Shown piece after piece: positions 1-9,712 of a stretch of 64,000 nt of DNA. Position 1 is the stretch's first letter. Each line of letters opens with the position of its first letter. The stretch lies in the NCBI GenBank assembly GCA_026225945.1, contig JAMJFZ010002569.1, positions 62,001 through 126,000 of the forward strand. Reading direction: 5' to 3'. A model generated the notes under the pieces. The model did not search any database. It saw nothing but the letters and a program-made list of their open reading frames with translations, and was not told the origin of the DNA. The position numbers were made by a program, and so were the translations under genes. Source of the stretch: Cricetomys ansorgei (taxonomy: Eukaryota > Chordata > Mammalia > Rodentia > Nesomyidae).

Positions 1-556
1 TGGGCACACCTGACCCCCCCACACGCTCACCACATACTCCACACATGGGTACACCTGACCCCCCCCACACACATGGGCACACCTGACACCCCCCCACACA
101 TGGGCACACATGACCCCCCACACACACACATGGGCACACCTGACCCCCCACACACACATGGGCACACCTGACCCCCCCACACACACATGGGCACACATGA
201 CCCCCCCACACACACATGGGCACACCTGACCCCCCCCACATGCTCACCACATACTCCACACATGGGTACACCTGACCCCCCACACACACATGGGCACACC
301 TGACCCCCCCACACACATGGGCACACATGACCCCCCCCACACACACATGGGCACACCTGACCCCCCACACACACATGGGCACACCTGACCCCCACACACA
401 CACATGGGCACACATGACCCCCCCCCACACACACATGGGCACACCTGACCCCCCCACATGCTCTCCACATACTCCACACATGGGTACACCTGACCCCCCA
501 CATACACATGGGCACACCTGACCCCCCCCACACATGCACACCACATACTCCACACA
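1..556. repeat. GC-rich minisatellite, ~25-bp unit, open at window edge
   Basis: Units of the form CACACATGGGCACACCTGAC followed by a C-run recur without a break. A variant segment (CTCACCACATACTCC) appears at 26, 243, 461 and 536, so most of the array has a higher-order period of about 217 bp. The array starts before base 1. Cys/Val/Gly/His-rich open frames on both strands here are translations of the repeat and not genes. Confidence 0.95.
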
Positions 557-1185
557 AATGCTAATTGAGTGAAATAAAGAAATCCACCCCCAAAAGACAA
601 AGAACAGAGCCAGAGAGAAAGATGAGAAATCTCGCAGCAGAGGGGAAAGGCCACGCGTGATGGTGAGATGTGCTCGCTGCCATGACAACCACAGTCATTC
701 AGCTGCGGTGCACGGGTTTGGAGCCAATGATACCAATGGGCGCCTATTTCTCCAGCATGGCTGGCACCCCTGAGGCGGAAGAAGCCACAGAGCAGAGGTC
801 TTAGGGGCTCCACTTGTTACCAGCCAGAGAAGTGAAACGCCAGGCAGGGCTTGGCCTTTCTTTTCCCCAAAGTGTCCTCAACTCTGACACTCCCTTCAGC
901 TCTGTTTTGTGTGTGGCTCTTTGTCTCTCATAACACGTTTGAATCAGGACCACTGAGACTAACCAGGACCCAGGAAAGGAGGCTCAGTGGCCGGGAGCTC
1001 GACCTCTGCCTCTAGGGAAGGACAGAGCTGAGGCCAACACCAGGTAGTGCTGGGCCTGGGGGCTCCTTGTAAATACATTAGCCAGGTCATGTCTGAGGAC
1101 GAGCCGAATGGGCCTGGTGCTGAACTCAAATCGAAGTCAGTGACCAGCAGGGCAGGTAGGCGGAGCTGCTGGTGTGGCCAACCTT
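557..1185. other. unique sequence, no gene seen
   Basis: No recognised repeat and no convincing exon. The short open frames are isolated and show no domain or splice structure. Confidence 0.5.
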
Positions 1186-1475
1186 CTGACACTCCAGAAC
1201 ATTATCGGGAGGCAAAGCACTTTCCATGCAGACCCGGTGACCTGAGAGAACCAACTCCACAATCTGTGCTCCGATCCCCACGTGCACACGTGGTGCACAC
1301 GTGAACACATCTCCACAAGCTGTGCTCCGATCCCCACGTGCACATGTGGCGCACACGTGAACGCATCTCCACAAGCTGTGCTCTGAGCTCCACCTGCACA
1401 CGTGGCGCATGGTGTGTGCCATATGAATGCATACACCCACACAACAGTGGTAAACATTTTAAAATAAAAAAGTAA
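1186..1475 (+). mobile_element. B2/B3-superfamily SINE relic with expanded tail
   Basis: The stretch around 1230-1260 (GGTGACCTGAG then AGAGAACCAACTCCAC) matches the body of a tRNA-derived rodent SINE. The following CTCTGAGCTCCACCTGCACA-type segment is its usual tail. The tail is present about three times (see 1255-1420) and the element ends in an A-rich stretch near 1458-1473. The 5' half is badly decayed. Confidence 0.65.
1255..1420 (+). repeat. 56-bp tandem triplication within SINE tail
   Basis: CTCCACAA-GCTGTGCTC starts at 1255, 1311 and 1367, an exact 56-bp period. The first two copies carry several CACGTG hexamers (1279, 1287, 1298, 1335, 1354) and the third carries one (1399). The unit is SINE tail sequence, so the array formed after insertion of the SINE. 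Confidence 0.85.
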
Positions 1476-1950
1476 AGCAGAGCCCATCATCTACCGTCTA
1501 CAACGTTCCTGCTGGAGAATCACGCGGTTGAATTACACAAGAGCGGCTGAGTTGGAGAAGTTAGCTTACGGGCACAGGCGCAGTGCTCTGTCTGAGAGCG
1601 CTGCATGCTTCACATGGCCTGGACCGCCTTTGAGGGAGGCTGGCCGCCATCTCCAAAGTGCTGAGGGCAGGAGCAGGCAGCACAGCACAAGACCCTGCTT
1701 GCTGCTTCAGCTTGGGATGGCCGCCGCCCCTGCAGGCCCCATCTCCATTTCTCTCTGGGCGTTAGGCTGACAAAGGAAGACGAGGAGGACTGAGTGAGTT
1801 CTGCCCTCCACACTGTGTCTGCCCTTCTCTCCTCGCAGGGCTCTGACACTCCTGCGTTCCACTAACGACTACGTTACCAACTATGAGAGGTGTTAAAGCA
1901 CGAAGATGACGCCCAGCTGTCACAGGTAAAGTCCTTTCAGAGAACCGTCT
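1476..1950. other. unique sequence, no gene seen
   Basis: No repeat or coding signal recognised. Confidence 0.5.
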
Positions 1951-1952
1951 TC

Positions 1953-2120
1953 AGAGGCTGGGGCGCAGCTCAGCAGGGAAGCATCAAGTGCTCTTACAGA
2001 AGACGGATTTGGTTGCCAACACCCACACTGGGAGACTCACAACCGCCTGTTCTGCAGCTGCAGGGGACCGGAGTTCACATCCATCCACACATACACACAC
2101 AGAAAAGTAAGAGAGACCCA
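1953..2120 (+). mobile_element. B2/B3-type SINE
   Basis: AGGCTGGGGCGCAGCTCAGC at the left is a decayed tRNA-like head. It is followed by the GTGCTCTTACAGAAGACGGA, CCAACACCCACA, GGAGACTCACAACCGCCTG and CAGGGGACCGGAGTTCACAT segments in family order, ending in a short CA tail. Confidence 0.8.
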
Positions 2121-2784
2121 CCACGGCACCGGCTTACACTCTGGCAAACACAGGGCCCGGTCCACCGTCAGGTGAATTGGTGAGTTCCGGCCTGTGACCA
2201 CACAACGCAGCCTGATTCAGGTTTGTGTGGAATCGAAGAGAAGCGATTTCCCACCCAGGATTGTTCCTCTCAGCCCTGGCAGTGTTCGGAAGGCAAAGGG
2301 GAAATGAAGGCTGAATGTATTCACAGGCAGGAGCTTCAAAGGGCACACGCATCAGGAGTGCAGATAGAACTTCAAGACGTAAACCCCACCTAGCATTTTA
2401 TATGTTCAAAAAGAATCGCAAGAAACTATCCAAAAAGAATAAATTCACTTTTATTTCCACTTAAATGCCTCAAAGCATTTAAAAGTCTAAGGGTCTGGAC
2501 TCCTCTGCTGCCGTTTGGTCGGCTGGGCTCCCATTCTCCCTCCAGATTCTTCTCTCTTGTTAAGAGTCACTTTCCATGGCGATGGGGTTGGCACTGCACT
2601 TCCCGAGTGACAGTCGCCATGGAGTTTTATTTGCATCAAGATAAAAGTCGAATGTTTACATCCAAGTAGCTCACAGAGTTACCATACCACCACATGGATC
2701 TAAAACAAACAAAAACTGGCTCTAAAACAAACGCTATTGAGAAAGTTTGGCAGGTTCCTTGAACTGCATGTATGTACCTACCAG
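2121..2784. other. unique sequence; no gene seen
   Basis: No repeat recognised. The part at about 2560-2665 (around CACTTTCCATGGCGATGG and GTTTTATTTGCATC, an octamer-like ATTTGCAT) is low in decay signs and could be conserved, but nothing here shows function. Confidence 0.45.
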
Positions 2785-2900
2785 ATGGCCAGCCTTCCAT
2801 CCACAGGTATGGATCCAAGAAAACAGAGAGCATATGCCCGTATACAAACTTTTACACGGATGTATACGGCCACTTGTTTGTAATTGCCCTAAACTGGAAA
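2785..2900 (+). mobile_element. old L1 (L1M-type) 3' fragment
   Basis: The order 'ATCCAAGAAAACAGAGAGCATATG', 'ATACAAACTTTTACACGGATG', 'CCCTAAACTGGAAACTACCC' follows the well-known L1M 3'-region block that also occurs, better preserved, at 39585-40100. It is cut off by an antisense B1 piece at 2901. Confidence 0.65.
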
Positions 2901-2975
2901 CTACCCTCCTGGCAATCCTCCTGCCTCAGCCTCCTGAATGCTGAGATTATAGGTGTATGTTATCACACCTGGCTC
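2901..2975 (-). mobile_element. B1 SINE fragment
   Basis: CTCCTGCCTCAGCCTCCTGA, ATGCTGAGATTATAGG and CACACCTGGCTC are the reverse complement of the 5' half of B1. A short (CA)n tract follows at 2996-3030. Confidence 0.75.
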
Positions 2976-3045
2976 ATTTTAACACAATCAGTGCCAACAC
3001 ACACACACACAGACACACACACACACACTGCAGTCTCTCATTTGT

Positions 3046-3125
3046 TTGCTTTTTTTTTTTTTTTAACAAAGGCTGGCTGTGTAGCCAGACTTTACCTCAT
3101 ACTGTGATCCCCCAGCCTTAGTCTT
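3046..3125 (-). mobile_element. B1-like fragment, 3' end
   Basis: A T-run followed by AAAGGCTGGCTGTGTAGCCAGACTTT and GATCCCCCAGCCTTAG resembles the antisense poly(A) end and right part of a degenerate B1. It is short and weak. Confidence 0.4.
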
Positions 3126-3147
3126 TTGTTTTAAAACAATATTTTTA

Positions 3148-3300
3148 CTTGTGTGTACTGCGTGTGTGTGTCTGCGAGAGTGGTTATCAGTATGTATTTG
3201 TGTGTACTGCATGTACTGCGTGTCTGCGAGAGTGGTTATCAGTATGTATTTGTGTGTACTGCGCGTGTCTGCGAGAGTGGTTATCACTATGTATCTATGG
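3148..3300 (-). repeat. 45-52-bp tandem repeat in a SINE tail
   Basis: TCTGCGAGAGTGGTTATCA occurs at 3171, 3223 and 3268, with GTATGTATTTGTGTGTACTGC between copies. The array abuts, and probably grew from, the tail of the antisense B3 SINE at 3300-3425. Confidence 0.75.
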
Positions 3301-3425
3301 GTGTCTGAGGCAGCTTGGAAGGGCATCAGATCCCCTGGGTGGGTGCTGGGGACAAAGCCCAGGTCCTCTGGAAGAGCAGAAAGTGCTCTTACTGGTGGAC
3401 CCATTCCTCAAGGCCCATCTGACTA
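3300..3425 (-). mobile_element. B3/B2-type SINE, antisense
   Basis: GGGCATCAGATCCCCTGG, GGGTGCTGGGGACAAAGCCC, GGTCCTCTGGAAGAGCAG and GTGCTCTTACTGG are the reverse complement of the tRNA-derived B3 body and head. Confidence 0.85.
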
Positions 3426-3437
3426 ACTTTTTTTAAA

Positions 3438-3500
3438 AACATGGGTTCTGGGTATCAAACTCAGGGCCTTTTTTTGCGAGGCAAGCACTTACTGACTGCA
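3438..3500 (-). mobile_element. ID/B4 head fragment, antisense
   Basis: ATGGGTTCTGGGTATCAAAC and GCGAGGCAAGCACTTACTGA are the reverse complement of the ID-type (tRNA-Ala-like) head. Confidence 0.6.
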
Positions 3501-3659
3501 GGAAGATCTGTGTCTTAGTAAAGACTAACGTAGGTCTAGGATGCATTTGGAACCCCAAACAAACGTGATTGACTAGAAACTTCTTCACACCAAGGTGCCA
3601 AGAATGTAAGACAGAGTAATGATCCTGAGACCACAAGAGAGAAGTTCCGGTTAGTACCA

Positions 3660-3860
3660 GACCCACACCTGTCACTCCAGCACTTAGCTCCTGACACACC
3701 TGTCATCCCAGCACTTAGCTCCTGACACACCTGTCACCCCAGCACTTAGTTCCTGTCACACCTGTCATCCCAGCACCTGAAAGGCTGAAGCAAGAGAATC
3801 ATCAGGAGTTCAAAGCCAGCCTGGGTTACAGGTGAAACCTTGTTTCCAAGAACAAAACTC
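3660..3860 (+). mobile_element. B1 SINE with expanded 5' part
   Basis: The right part (AGCACCTGAAAGGCTGAAGC, AGTTCAAAGCCAGCCTGGGT, GAAACCTTGTTTCCAAG) is an ordinary old B1. Its 5' segment CACACCTGTCATCCCAGCAC is repeated before the body (see 3664-3787). Confidence 0.85.
3664..3787 (+). repeat. 31-bp tandem repeat inside B1
   Basis: CACACCTGTC starts at 3664, 3695, 3726 and 3757, an exact 31-bp period. The last copy runs into the B1 body. The unit is the segment just downstream of the B1 box A region. Confidence 0.9.
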
Positions 3861-4365
3861 CAGGCCAAAAATCCTAGAGGGGTTCGGGGTGGTACCAACT
3901 CTCCTGTGAATACAAACCCATCAGAATACCAGCGTGGTTCTCAACAGAGCTCCAAAGGTCAGGACAGATGGGGAAATGATGTACTTCAAACCCTGAAAGA
4001 AAATAGCTGCCAACCTTGGTTGCTATATATAGCAAAGTTCTTCTTCCAAGTTGAAGGAGAAATGAAGACCTTCCAAGATAAGCACGGAGCTCTGCGGAAA
4101 AGAATCTTACACAGAGAAGGTGTGTAAAACCTTCTTCACAGAGAAGAAGATAAACACCAGAGCCCAGGGAAGAAGAAACTCCACTAGGAAAGTAGATACA
4201 CAATGAGACTCGGGAAGAACTGAACCCCACAGACATCAAAACGACAAGAATTAGCACCTGCCTTTCAATTATAATTAAATGCCGATCGTCTAATTTCTCC
4301 AACTGGAAGGCTTGGATTAGCTGATTGTGTTTTGTTTTTGTTTGTTTGTTTGTTTTAGACGGTTC

Positions 4366-4582
4366 TGGATAGACGGTTCAGTGTTAAGAGCATTGGCTGC
4401 CCTTCCAGAGGGCCTGGGTTAATTCCCAGCACCCACGTGGTAGCACACACCATCTGTAACTTCAGTTTCAAGGGATCCAATGTCCTTTGCAAGCCTCTGT
4501 GAGCACAGGCATGCATGTGATGCACAGAGATACACACAGGCAAAACATCCATAAACATAGAATAAATAATTTTTAAAAAACA
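4366..4582 (+). mobile_element. B3 SINE inserted in the L1
   Basis: GACGGTTCAGTGTTAAGAGC, TGCCCTTCCAGAGGGCCTGG, CCCAGCACCCACGTGGTAGC, CTTCAGTTTCAAGGGATCC and ACACAGGCAAAACATCCATA are in full B3 order, ending in AATAAATAATTTTTAAAAAA. It is nearly full length, and L1 sequence resumes right after it. Confidence 0.92.
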
Positions 4583-4691
4583 GATACCCACAAAAAAACA
4601 CATCTTAGCAGCAAAAACACACAGAAACCGAGAGTTTAAAAAAAAAAAAAGGAAAATAATGATCTGAGAAAGTGGAACAGAGGGTGCGTTG

Positions 4692-5006
4692 GTTACTTTT
4701 CTGTTGCTGTGGTAAAACAGCACGATCAGATACAGCTTACAGAAGGAAAGATCTATTTACCACAGAGAGATAAGAGACCTTGTGAGCGGCTGGGCAGCAG
4801 GTGGCGGGCGTGCTGGCAAGAACAGGAAGCAGACAGCTCACATCTCCAAATGCAAACAGGGGTCAGAGAGAGCCACCTGGACATGTAAGGCCACCAACAC
4901 TCATAGACTTCCTCCAGCAAGGCCATGCCTCCTAAGCCTCCCCAAACAGTGCCACCAACTGAGGACCAAGTGTTAAGGGTCTGAGTCTATGGAGACGTTC
5001 TCATTC
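4692..5006 (-). mobile_element. MaLR (MT/ORR1-like) LTR, antisense, inserted in the L1
   Basis: The reverse complement begins with a GGTTTGAATGAGAACG block and ends in CACAGCAACAGAAAAGTAACCAA, the two ends of rodent MaLR LTRs. CAAGGCCATGCCTCCTAAGC and CAAACAGTGCCACCAACTGA lie in between. It is a solo LTR with no internal region. Confidence 0.75.
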
Positions 5007-5971
5007 AAACCGCTACTCAGTACTGACGCTCTGGCAAAGCCAATGTCAAGCTAAAATTAGAAGTGAAGGCGGGTACGCATTGGTGAGGGAAGCAGCGTAT
5101 TGAAACCGTATAACAATTGTAAACATATACGCACCAAATGTTAACACACTAAGTTCCAAAAATCAAATGCTACTGGACATAAAGGAACAGATACGTCCCG
5201 ATAAGAGGTGACTTCAAGACCCCGCGCAGCCCAAAATATTTAAAACTCAACCTCAGTAAAATCACATTATAGGCTAAATTGACTTCAGAGATATCTACAG
5301 GACATTCTATCCAACAACTACAGAATATACTTTTTTTTAAGCAGCTTATAGAATTTGGTCAAAATAGATCATAATTTAGGTGATAAAGCAAATCTTAAAC
5401 AAGTAAGAAAAAACTGAATTATTTTTTTGCATCTTATCAGAGCATAATGGAATGAAACCAGGAATCAACAGCAGGGAGGTTGCTGAAGAATGCAGAGACT
5501 GAACAGTATATTTTGGATTAAGTGTAGATTATTAGATGGCCATTTTTTAAAAAATTTCTAGAATCAAGTGAAGATCAAAACGCAACGTAATAGAATCCGT
5601 GGGAGACTGCAAAGGAAGTTCTGTGAGAAAAGTTTGTAGTTACAAGAGACTACATTAAAAAACCAGAGAGGTCTCAGATAAGTAACATAAAGATTCATCT
5701 CAAGGTCTTAGAGGAAGAAAGACAAGAAAAAAACTAAGCCAGTAGCAGAAATAAAAAGACTAGAGCTGAAAATAATTAGATAGAATCTAAACAAATAGCG
5801 CAGAAGATCAATGAAGCACAGAGTGGTTATGTGAAATGACTAACAAGTCTGAGGCCATACCACCCTGAACACACCTGATCTAATCTACAGTGATTGACAA
5901 GATGGACAAACTGTTATTCAAACAGAAAAGAAGACTCAAATACATAGACTTACCAACTTGATGGATCTAGA

Positions 5972-6305
5972 CTTGCCTAGGAGACAAGCTTTCAGACCCT
6001 GCTGTGAAGTGCTATCTAGGTTAGGTTAGCCTCTGGGCATGCCTGTATGGGGTTATCTTGATCCAATTAATTGAAGTGGGAAGACCTGCCCCCTGTGGGT
6101 GGCACCATTCCCTTGGTTGAGATCCTGGATTGTATAAAAAAGAGAAAGCAAGCTGAATACAAGCACTCAGTCACTACATTTCCTGATTGTGAATGTGTTG
6201 CAACCATGCTGACTCTCCATTTCATTATGGACTTGAACCCAAAATAAACCCTTTCTCTCCTAAGTTGCTTTTATCAGGGAATTTTATCCCAGCAACAGAA
6301 AGTGA
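5972..6305 (+). mobile_element. MaLR-like LTR, sense, inserted in the L1
   Basis: The left end is CCAACTTGATGGATCTAGAC. GTGGGAAGACCTGCCCCCTG and GTGGGTGGCACCATTCCCTT follow, then the 3' block CCAAAATAAACCCTTTCTCT and CCCAGCAACAGAAAGTGAAA. L1 ORF2 flanks it on both sides. The AATAAA is the LTR's own polyadenylation signal. Confidence 0.8.
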
Positions 6306-6629
6306 AACAGCTCCTGACAAAGAAAAGTACAAGATCACAGAGACTAACTACTGAATTTTACCAGAGCCTTAAAGATGAATTAACACCAATGCTCCTCAAA
6401 GAACTCCATAGAATTGAAAGTGAAGGGAGACTTTCCTTGGCGGACATAGATGTAGCTAAAGTGTGCAATACGGGGTTTGGTGTTTAGGAGGGCATGGCTT
6501 TACTAATGGAAACAAATTAGCCTAAACTAAAGTTGGTCTGGGGCTTTTGTAACAAAGTTGTAAAATTAGTGTTGGAAATACCAAGGTGGTCAAAGTAACT
6601 GTGTGCAAAGCTCAACACTCTTGGGAGAT

Positions 6630-6630
<1 letters not shown>

Positions 6631-6686
<56 letters not shown>

Positions 6687-6716
6687 GAGAGAGAGAGAGA
6701 CAGAGAGAGAGAAGTA
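6631..6716. repeat. (GT)n(GA)n microsatellite
   Basis: A pure GT run changes directly into GA with two C interruptions. Confidence 0.97.
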
Positions 6717-6771
6717 CATGTGCATATATAGTATGTGAATGTTCTGTGTGTAGAATAGTATATGTGTCTAT

Positions 6772-6838
6772 GTTCTCTCTCCCTCTCTCTCTCTCCTCTC
6801 TCTCTCTCTTTGTTGTTGTTGTTGTTGTGTGTGTGTGT
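6772..6838. repeat. (CT)n(TTG)n(TG)n compound microsatellite
   Basis: CT, TTG and TG runs follow one another. The TG part is the antisense tail of the B4 SINE that follows. Confidence 0.95.
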
Positions 6839-6907
6839 AAGTCAGAGATTGATGTCAGGTGTGTTCCTCTATCACTCTGCACTTTTTTCTGGAACAGTCT
6901 CCTACTG

Positions 6908-7231
6908 TCATATTTATGGTTCCTGTCTCTGTCATAAACACCTGGATCAAAAGCAGCTTAGGGAGGAAAGGGTTTACTTCAGCTGACAACGCTCAGGTCA
7001 CACTCCATCACAGAGGGAAGTCGGTGTAGAATCTCAAGGCAGGAGGTTAACCTGGAGGCAGGAACTGAAGCAGAGCCACAGAGGACCACTGCTGACTGGC
7101 TTGCTCCCCATAACTTGCTCAGCCTGCTTTTTTATACCACCCAGGACCATCTGCCCAGGGATGGCACTGCCTGCATGCTGGGCCTCCCCCATCAGTCATT
7201 AATCAAGGAAATGCCCTGCAGAGCTACGTGA
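6908..7231 (-). mobile_element. MaLR (MT-like) LTR, truncated, inserted in B4
   Basis: GTCATAAACACCTGGATCAA, AGCAGCTTAGGGAGGAAAGG, CAAGGCAGGAGGTTAACCTGG, CTGGCTTGCTCCCCATAACT and CCACCCAGGACCATCTGCCC follow the antisense order of rodent MaLR LTRs. It stops at GCCCTGCAGAG, so the 5' end of the LTR is missing. Confidence 0.8.
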
Positions 7232-7334
7232 GGTCCACTGAATCTGAAGCTCACCCAAGTGGCTGAAGTGGCTAACCAGTGAGCTCCAGGGGCCTCTCCC
7301 AATGCTGGGTTCACAGACATGTACCTGTGTGGCT

Positions 7335-7985
7335 GGTTTTTTTTTTTGGGGGGGGGGTTCTGAGGAACTGAACCTTTGTGTCTGGTTTTCGTGGGTTCTG
7401 GGGATTTGTATTTTTGGTCTGGTTTGGGGGGTCCTGGAGTCTGACCTTTAGTCTGGTTTTGGGGGTTCTGGGGACTGACTTTTGGTCTGGTTTGGGGGTT
7501 CTGGGGACTGACTTTTGGTCTGGTTTGGGGGTTCTGGGGATCTGTACCTTTGGTCTGGTTTGGGGGTTCTGGGGAACTGACCTTTGGTCTGGTTTGGGGG
7601 TTCTGGGGATCTGTACCTTTAGTGTGGTTTTGGGGGTTCTGGGGACTGACCTTTGGTCTGGTTTTGGGGTTCTGAGGAATCTGTCCTTTAGTGTGGTTTT
7701 GGGGGTTCTGGGGACTGACCTTTGGTCTGGTTTGGGGGTTCTGGGGACTGACCTTTGGTCTGGTTTTGGGGGTCCTGGGGTCTGACCTTTGGTCTGGTTT
7801 TGGGGGTCCTGGGGTCTGACCTTTGGTCTGGTTTTGGGGTTCTGGGACTGACCTTTGGTCTGGTTTGGGGGTTCTGAGGAATCTGTCCTTTAGTGTGGTT
7901 TTGGGGGTTCTGGGGACTGACCTTTGGTCTGGTCTGGGGGTTCTGGGGATCTGACCTTTGGTCTGGTTTGGGGGTCCTGGGGTCT
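7335..7985. repeat. ~32-36-bp minisatellite inside B4
   Basis: About 18 units of GGTCTGGTTTGGGGGTTCTG plus GGGACTGACCTTT or GGATCTGTACCTTT. The unit resembles the antisense B1/ID junction of B4 (TTTT-GGGTTCTGGGGATCTGAAC), and the two B4 halves lie on each side. The G-rich strand has many runs of 4-6 G. Trp/Gly/Leu-rich open frames here are repeat translations. Confidence 0.93.
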
Positions 7986-8049
7986 GAATTCAGCTCCTCA
8001 CACTTGTGTATCAGGCACACTGAGTTACCTTACTAGTACTGAAGTTCAA

Positions 8050-8405
8050 CACTCTCTAAAGAAATAAAACAAATTCCAAACCCAACTCTGTAAACTTCCC
8101 ATTATATGACATCCAATAGGAAATCATCAGACATATAAACACACCAGGAACATATGACTCACAACCAGAAAAAACAAAAACAAAAAAAGAAAAAGGAAAG
8201 AAAAAGTCAAGGGAGTGGCCAGGCCCATGAAATCAGGCAAAGACCTTGAAATCGCTACTCAGAATCTCATAGATCCTTCAAGGATGTTCCGAGAAACACG
8301 AAGCCAATTGTGGGAGAAATGCAAGACACAAAAGAAATCCAAATAGAACTGGTGGAGGTAGGAAACACAAAGTCTGAAAGAAACAAATCTGAATAGAAAG
8401 CATTA
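8050..8405 (+). mobile_element. old L1 (HAL1/L1M-type) ORF1-region fragment
   Basis: ACATCCAATAGGAAATCATC, AGACATATAAACACACCAGG, GGCAAAGACCTTGAAATCGC and GCAAGACACAAAAGAAATCC run in the order of the start of ORF1 in old L1/HAL1 elements. It is interrupted by an A-rich stretch at 8168-8205. No open frame remains. Confidence 0.7.
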
Positions 8406-8680
8406 TTTCATGGTGCTAGAACACAATTCCAGGCTGTCTGTGATAAACGAGCAGCATTTCTTTGGAGCGGTTCTCAGGCTGGGACAAACCTAGTGGTAAG
8501 CACTCCGGGACTTCAGCCTCCTCCGCTTGTCATGGTTGCGTTGTTTCCGTTATGGGAAGGGGATCGATACAATTCATGTCTGTCTTCTCTTCTAGTGTGG
8601 GGACCACATGAGCAAAGTGTGTTTCCAGTGATCTCTGTGCTGAACCATGCACAGTGTCAGGTATGAAGTCAGTGATCTGT

Positions 8681-8905
8681 AAGTGGGTGGGTGGGTGGGT
8701 GGGGGGATGGATGGGTGGGTGGGTGGGGGATGGGGGGTGGATGGGTGAATAGATGGATGGGTGGGTGGGTGGATGGGGGGATGGATGGATGGATGGGTGG
8801 GTGGGTGGATGGGTGGGTGGATGGGGGGATGGATGGATGGATGAATGGGTGGGTGGGTGGATGGATAATAATGGATGGCTGTTGGGTAGACAGATGGATG
8901 GATTC
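8681..8905. repeat. (GGGT/GGAT)n tetranucleotide tract
   Basis: Interspersed GGGT, GGAT and GGGG units over about 225 bp. Pro/His/Ser-rich frames on the minus strand are artefacts of it. Confidence 0.96.
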
Positions 8906-9440
8906 CTGTAATTTCTTCATTCAGGGATCCCCTCCAACCTGGGCTTTCTTCTTTCTTCATCAGCATAGCGATGCCAGTTTATAGACCTTGATTCTCTTGT
9001 GACCTCATTAGATGTGCTAACTGCAGGCCCCACTAAATCCTGAATTATGAAGAATGAACAGATAACTTATTGAAAGGCCTAGAGCAAGCTGTATCAGCTC
9101 TCTGACTTTTCCATTTCTCAACTACTACAGAAGGGTACCTGAAATAGATTATGTCTAATAAGCCTCCTGGCTGGTGGAGGCCTAGTCTCCAAAGCTGTCC
9201 CCCTCCTCTGAGAATCTTTACCTCCTGGTGGCCATGCCTATACGCAGGTTCTGCTGCACTGAGTGGGCTCCATGGGTAACAGAGAGCTAAGCCAAGTCAT
9301 CAAGGGAACTGGGGTTCCTACATGGGCCTCTTACACTCCTCTTCTTGCTGGGGGACACCCTCTACCACATCATGAGGACATTTGAGCTCCCCAAAGAGAA
9401 GCCCTCAGAGGAAGACAATAAGGTCTCTGCTAAGACTCCT
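8906..9440. other. no gene seen; unclassified sequence
   Basis: No family recognised with certainty. Confidence 0.4.
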
Positions 9441-9665
9441 GTAGAAGCCACCCTGAAACTGGATTGTTCAGGGCCAGTCAAATCTTCAGTGAATTGCAGC
9501 ACCGTGACTATCTGACCTTAACCTCATGAGAAAGCCAGGCCATGGCTACCCAGCCAAACTTCTCCTGCATGCCTGGCACATGGACTCCATGAGAGAGCAG
9601 ATGGCTTGCTGTTTTTTAAGCCATCTGCTATGGGGCCACAGCTAACATGCTGGAGCTAAGCAATC
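9440..9665 (+). mobile_element. ancient LTR-like repeat (MLT1/MaLR-like)
   Basis: GACTATCTGACCTTAACCTC, ATGAGAAAGCCAGGCCATGG, CTACCCAGCCAAACTTCTCC and TTTTTTAAGCCATCTGCTATG follow the order of the 3' part of old mammalian MaLR-type LTRs. Family assignment is uncertain. Confidence 0.45.
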
Positions 9666-9712
9666 TCCCTCTCTCCCTCTTTAGTTATTTCTGTTATGGT
9701 GAAAACACAAGC

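Larger units (their letters stand above)
3885..6445 (+). pseudogene. decayed LINE-1 with ORF2 relics, split by three insertions
   Basis: Four collinear pieces of one old L1 can be followed. 3885-4340 is the region just before and at the start of ORF2 (AGCTCCAAAGGTCAGGACAG, CTGAAAGAAAATAGCTGCCA). 4583-4690 and 5020-5970 cover the endonuclease domain and the start of the reverse transcriptase; CAATTGTAAACATATACGCACC encodes the L1 'NIYAPN'-like motif. 6306-6445 is reverse transcriptase, with the peptide TTEFYQSLKDELTPMLLKEL. Stops and frameshifts are everywhere and about 100 bp of L1 is missing at the third insertion. ORF2 normally encodes an endonuclease/reverse transcriptase; this copy is dead. 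Insertions: B3 at 4366, MaLR at 4692 and MaLR at 5972. Confidence 0.85.
6838..8035 (-). mobile_element. B4 (ID+B1) SINE split by a MaLR LTR and a minisatellite
   Basis: Read on the minus strand, three pieces make one element. 8035-7980 is the ID head (CTCCTCACACTTGTGTATCAGG and GAGTTACC on the plus strand). 7345-7232 is the B1-like half (GAAGCTCACC, GCTAACCAGTGAGCTCCAGG, CAATGCTGGGTTCACAG). 6890-6838 is the tail block (GATGTCAGGTGTGTTCCTCT, CACTCTGCAC). A MaLR LTR sits between the last two and a ~650-bp minisatellite between the first two. Confidence 0.8.
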
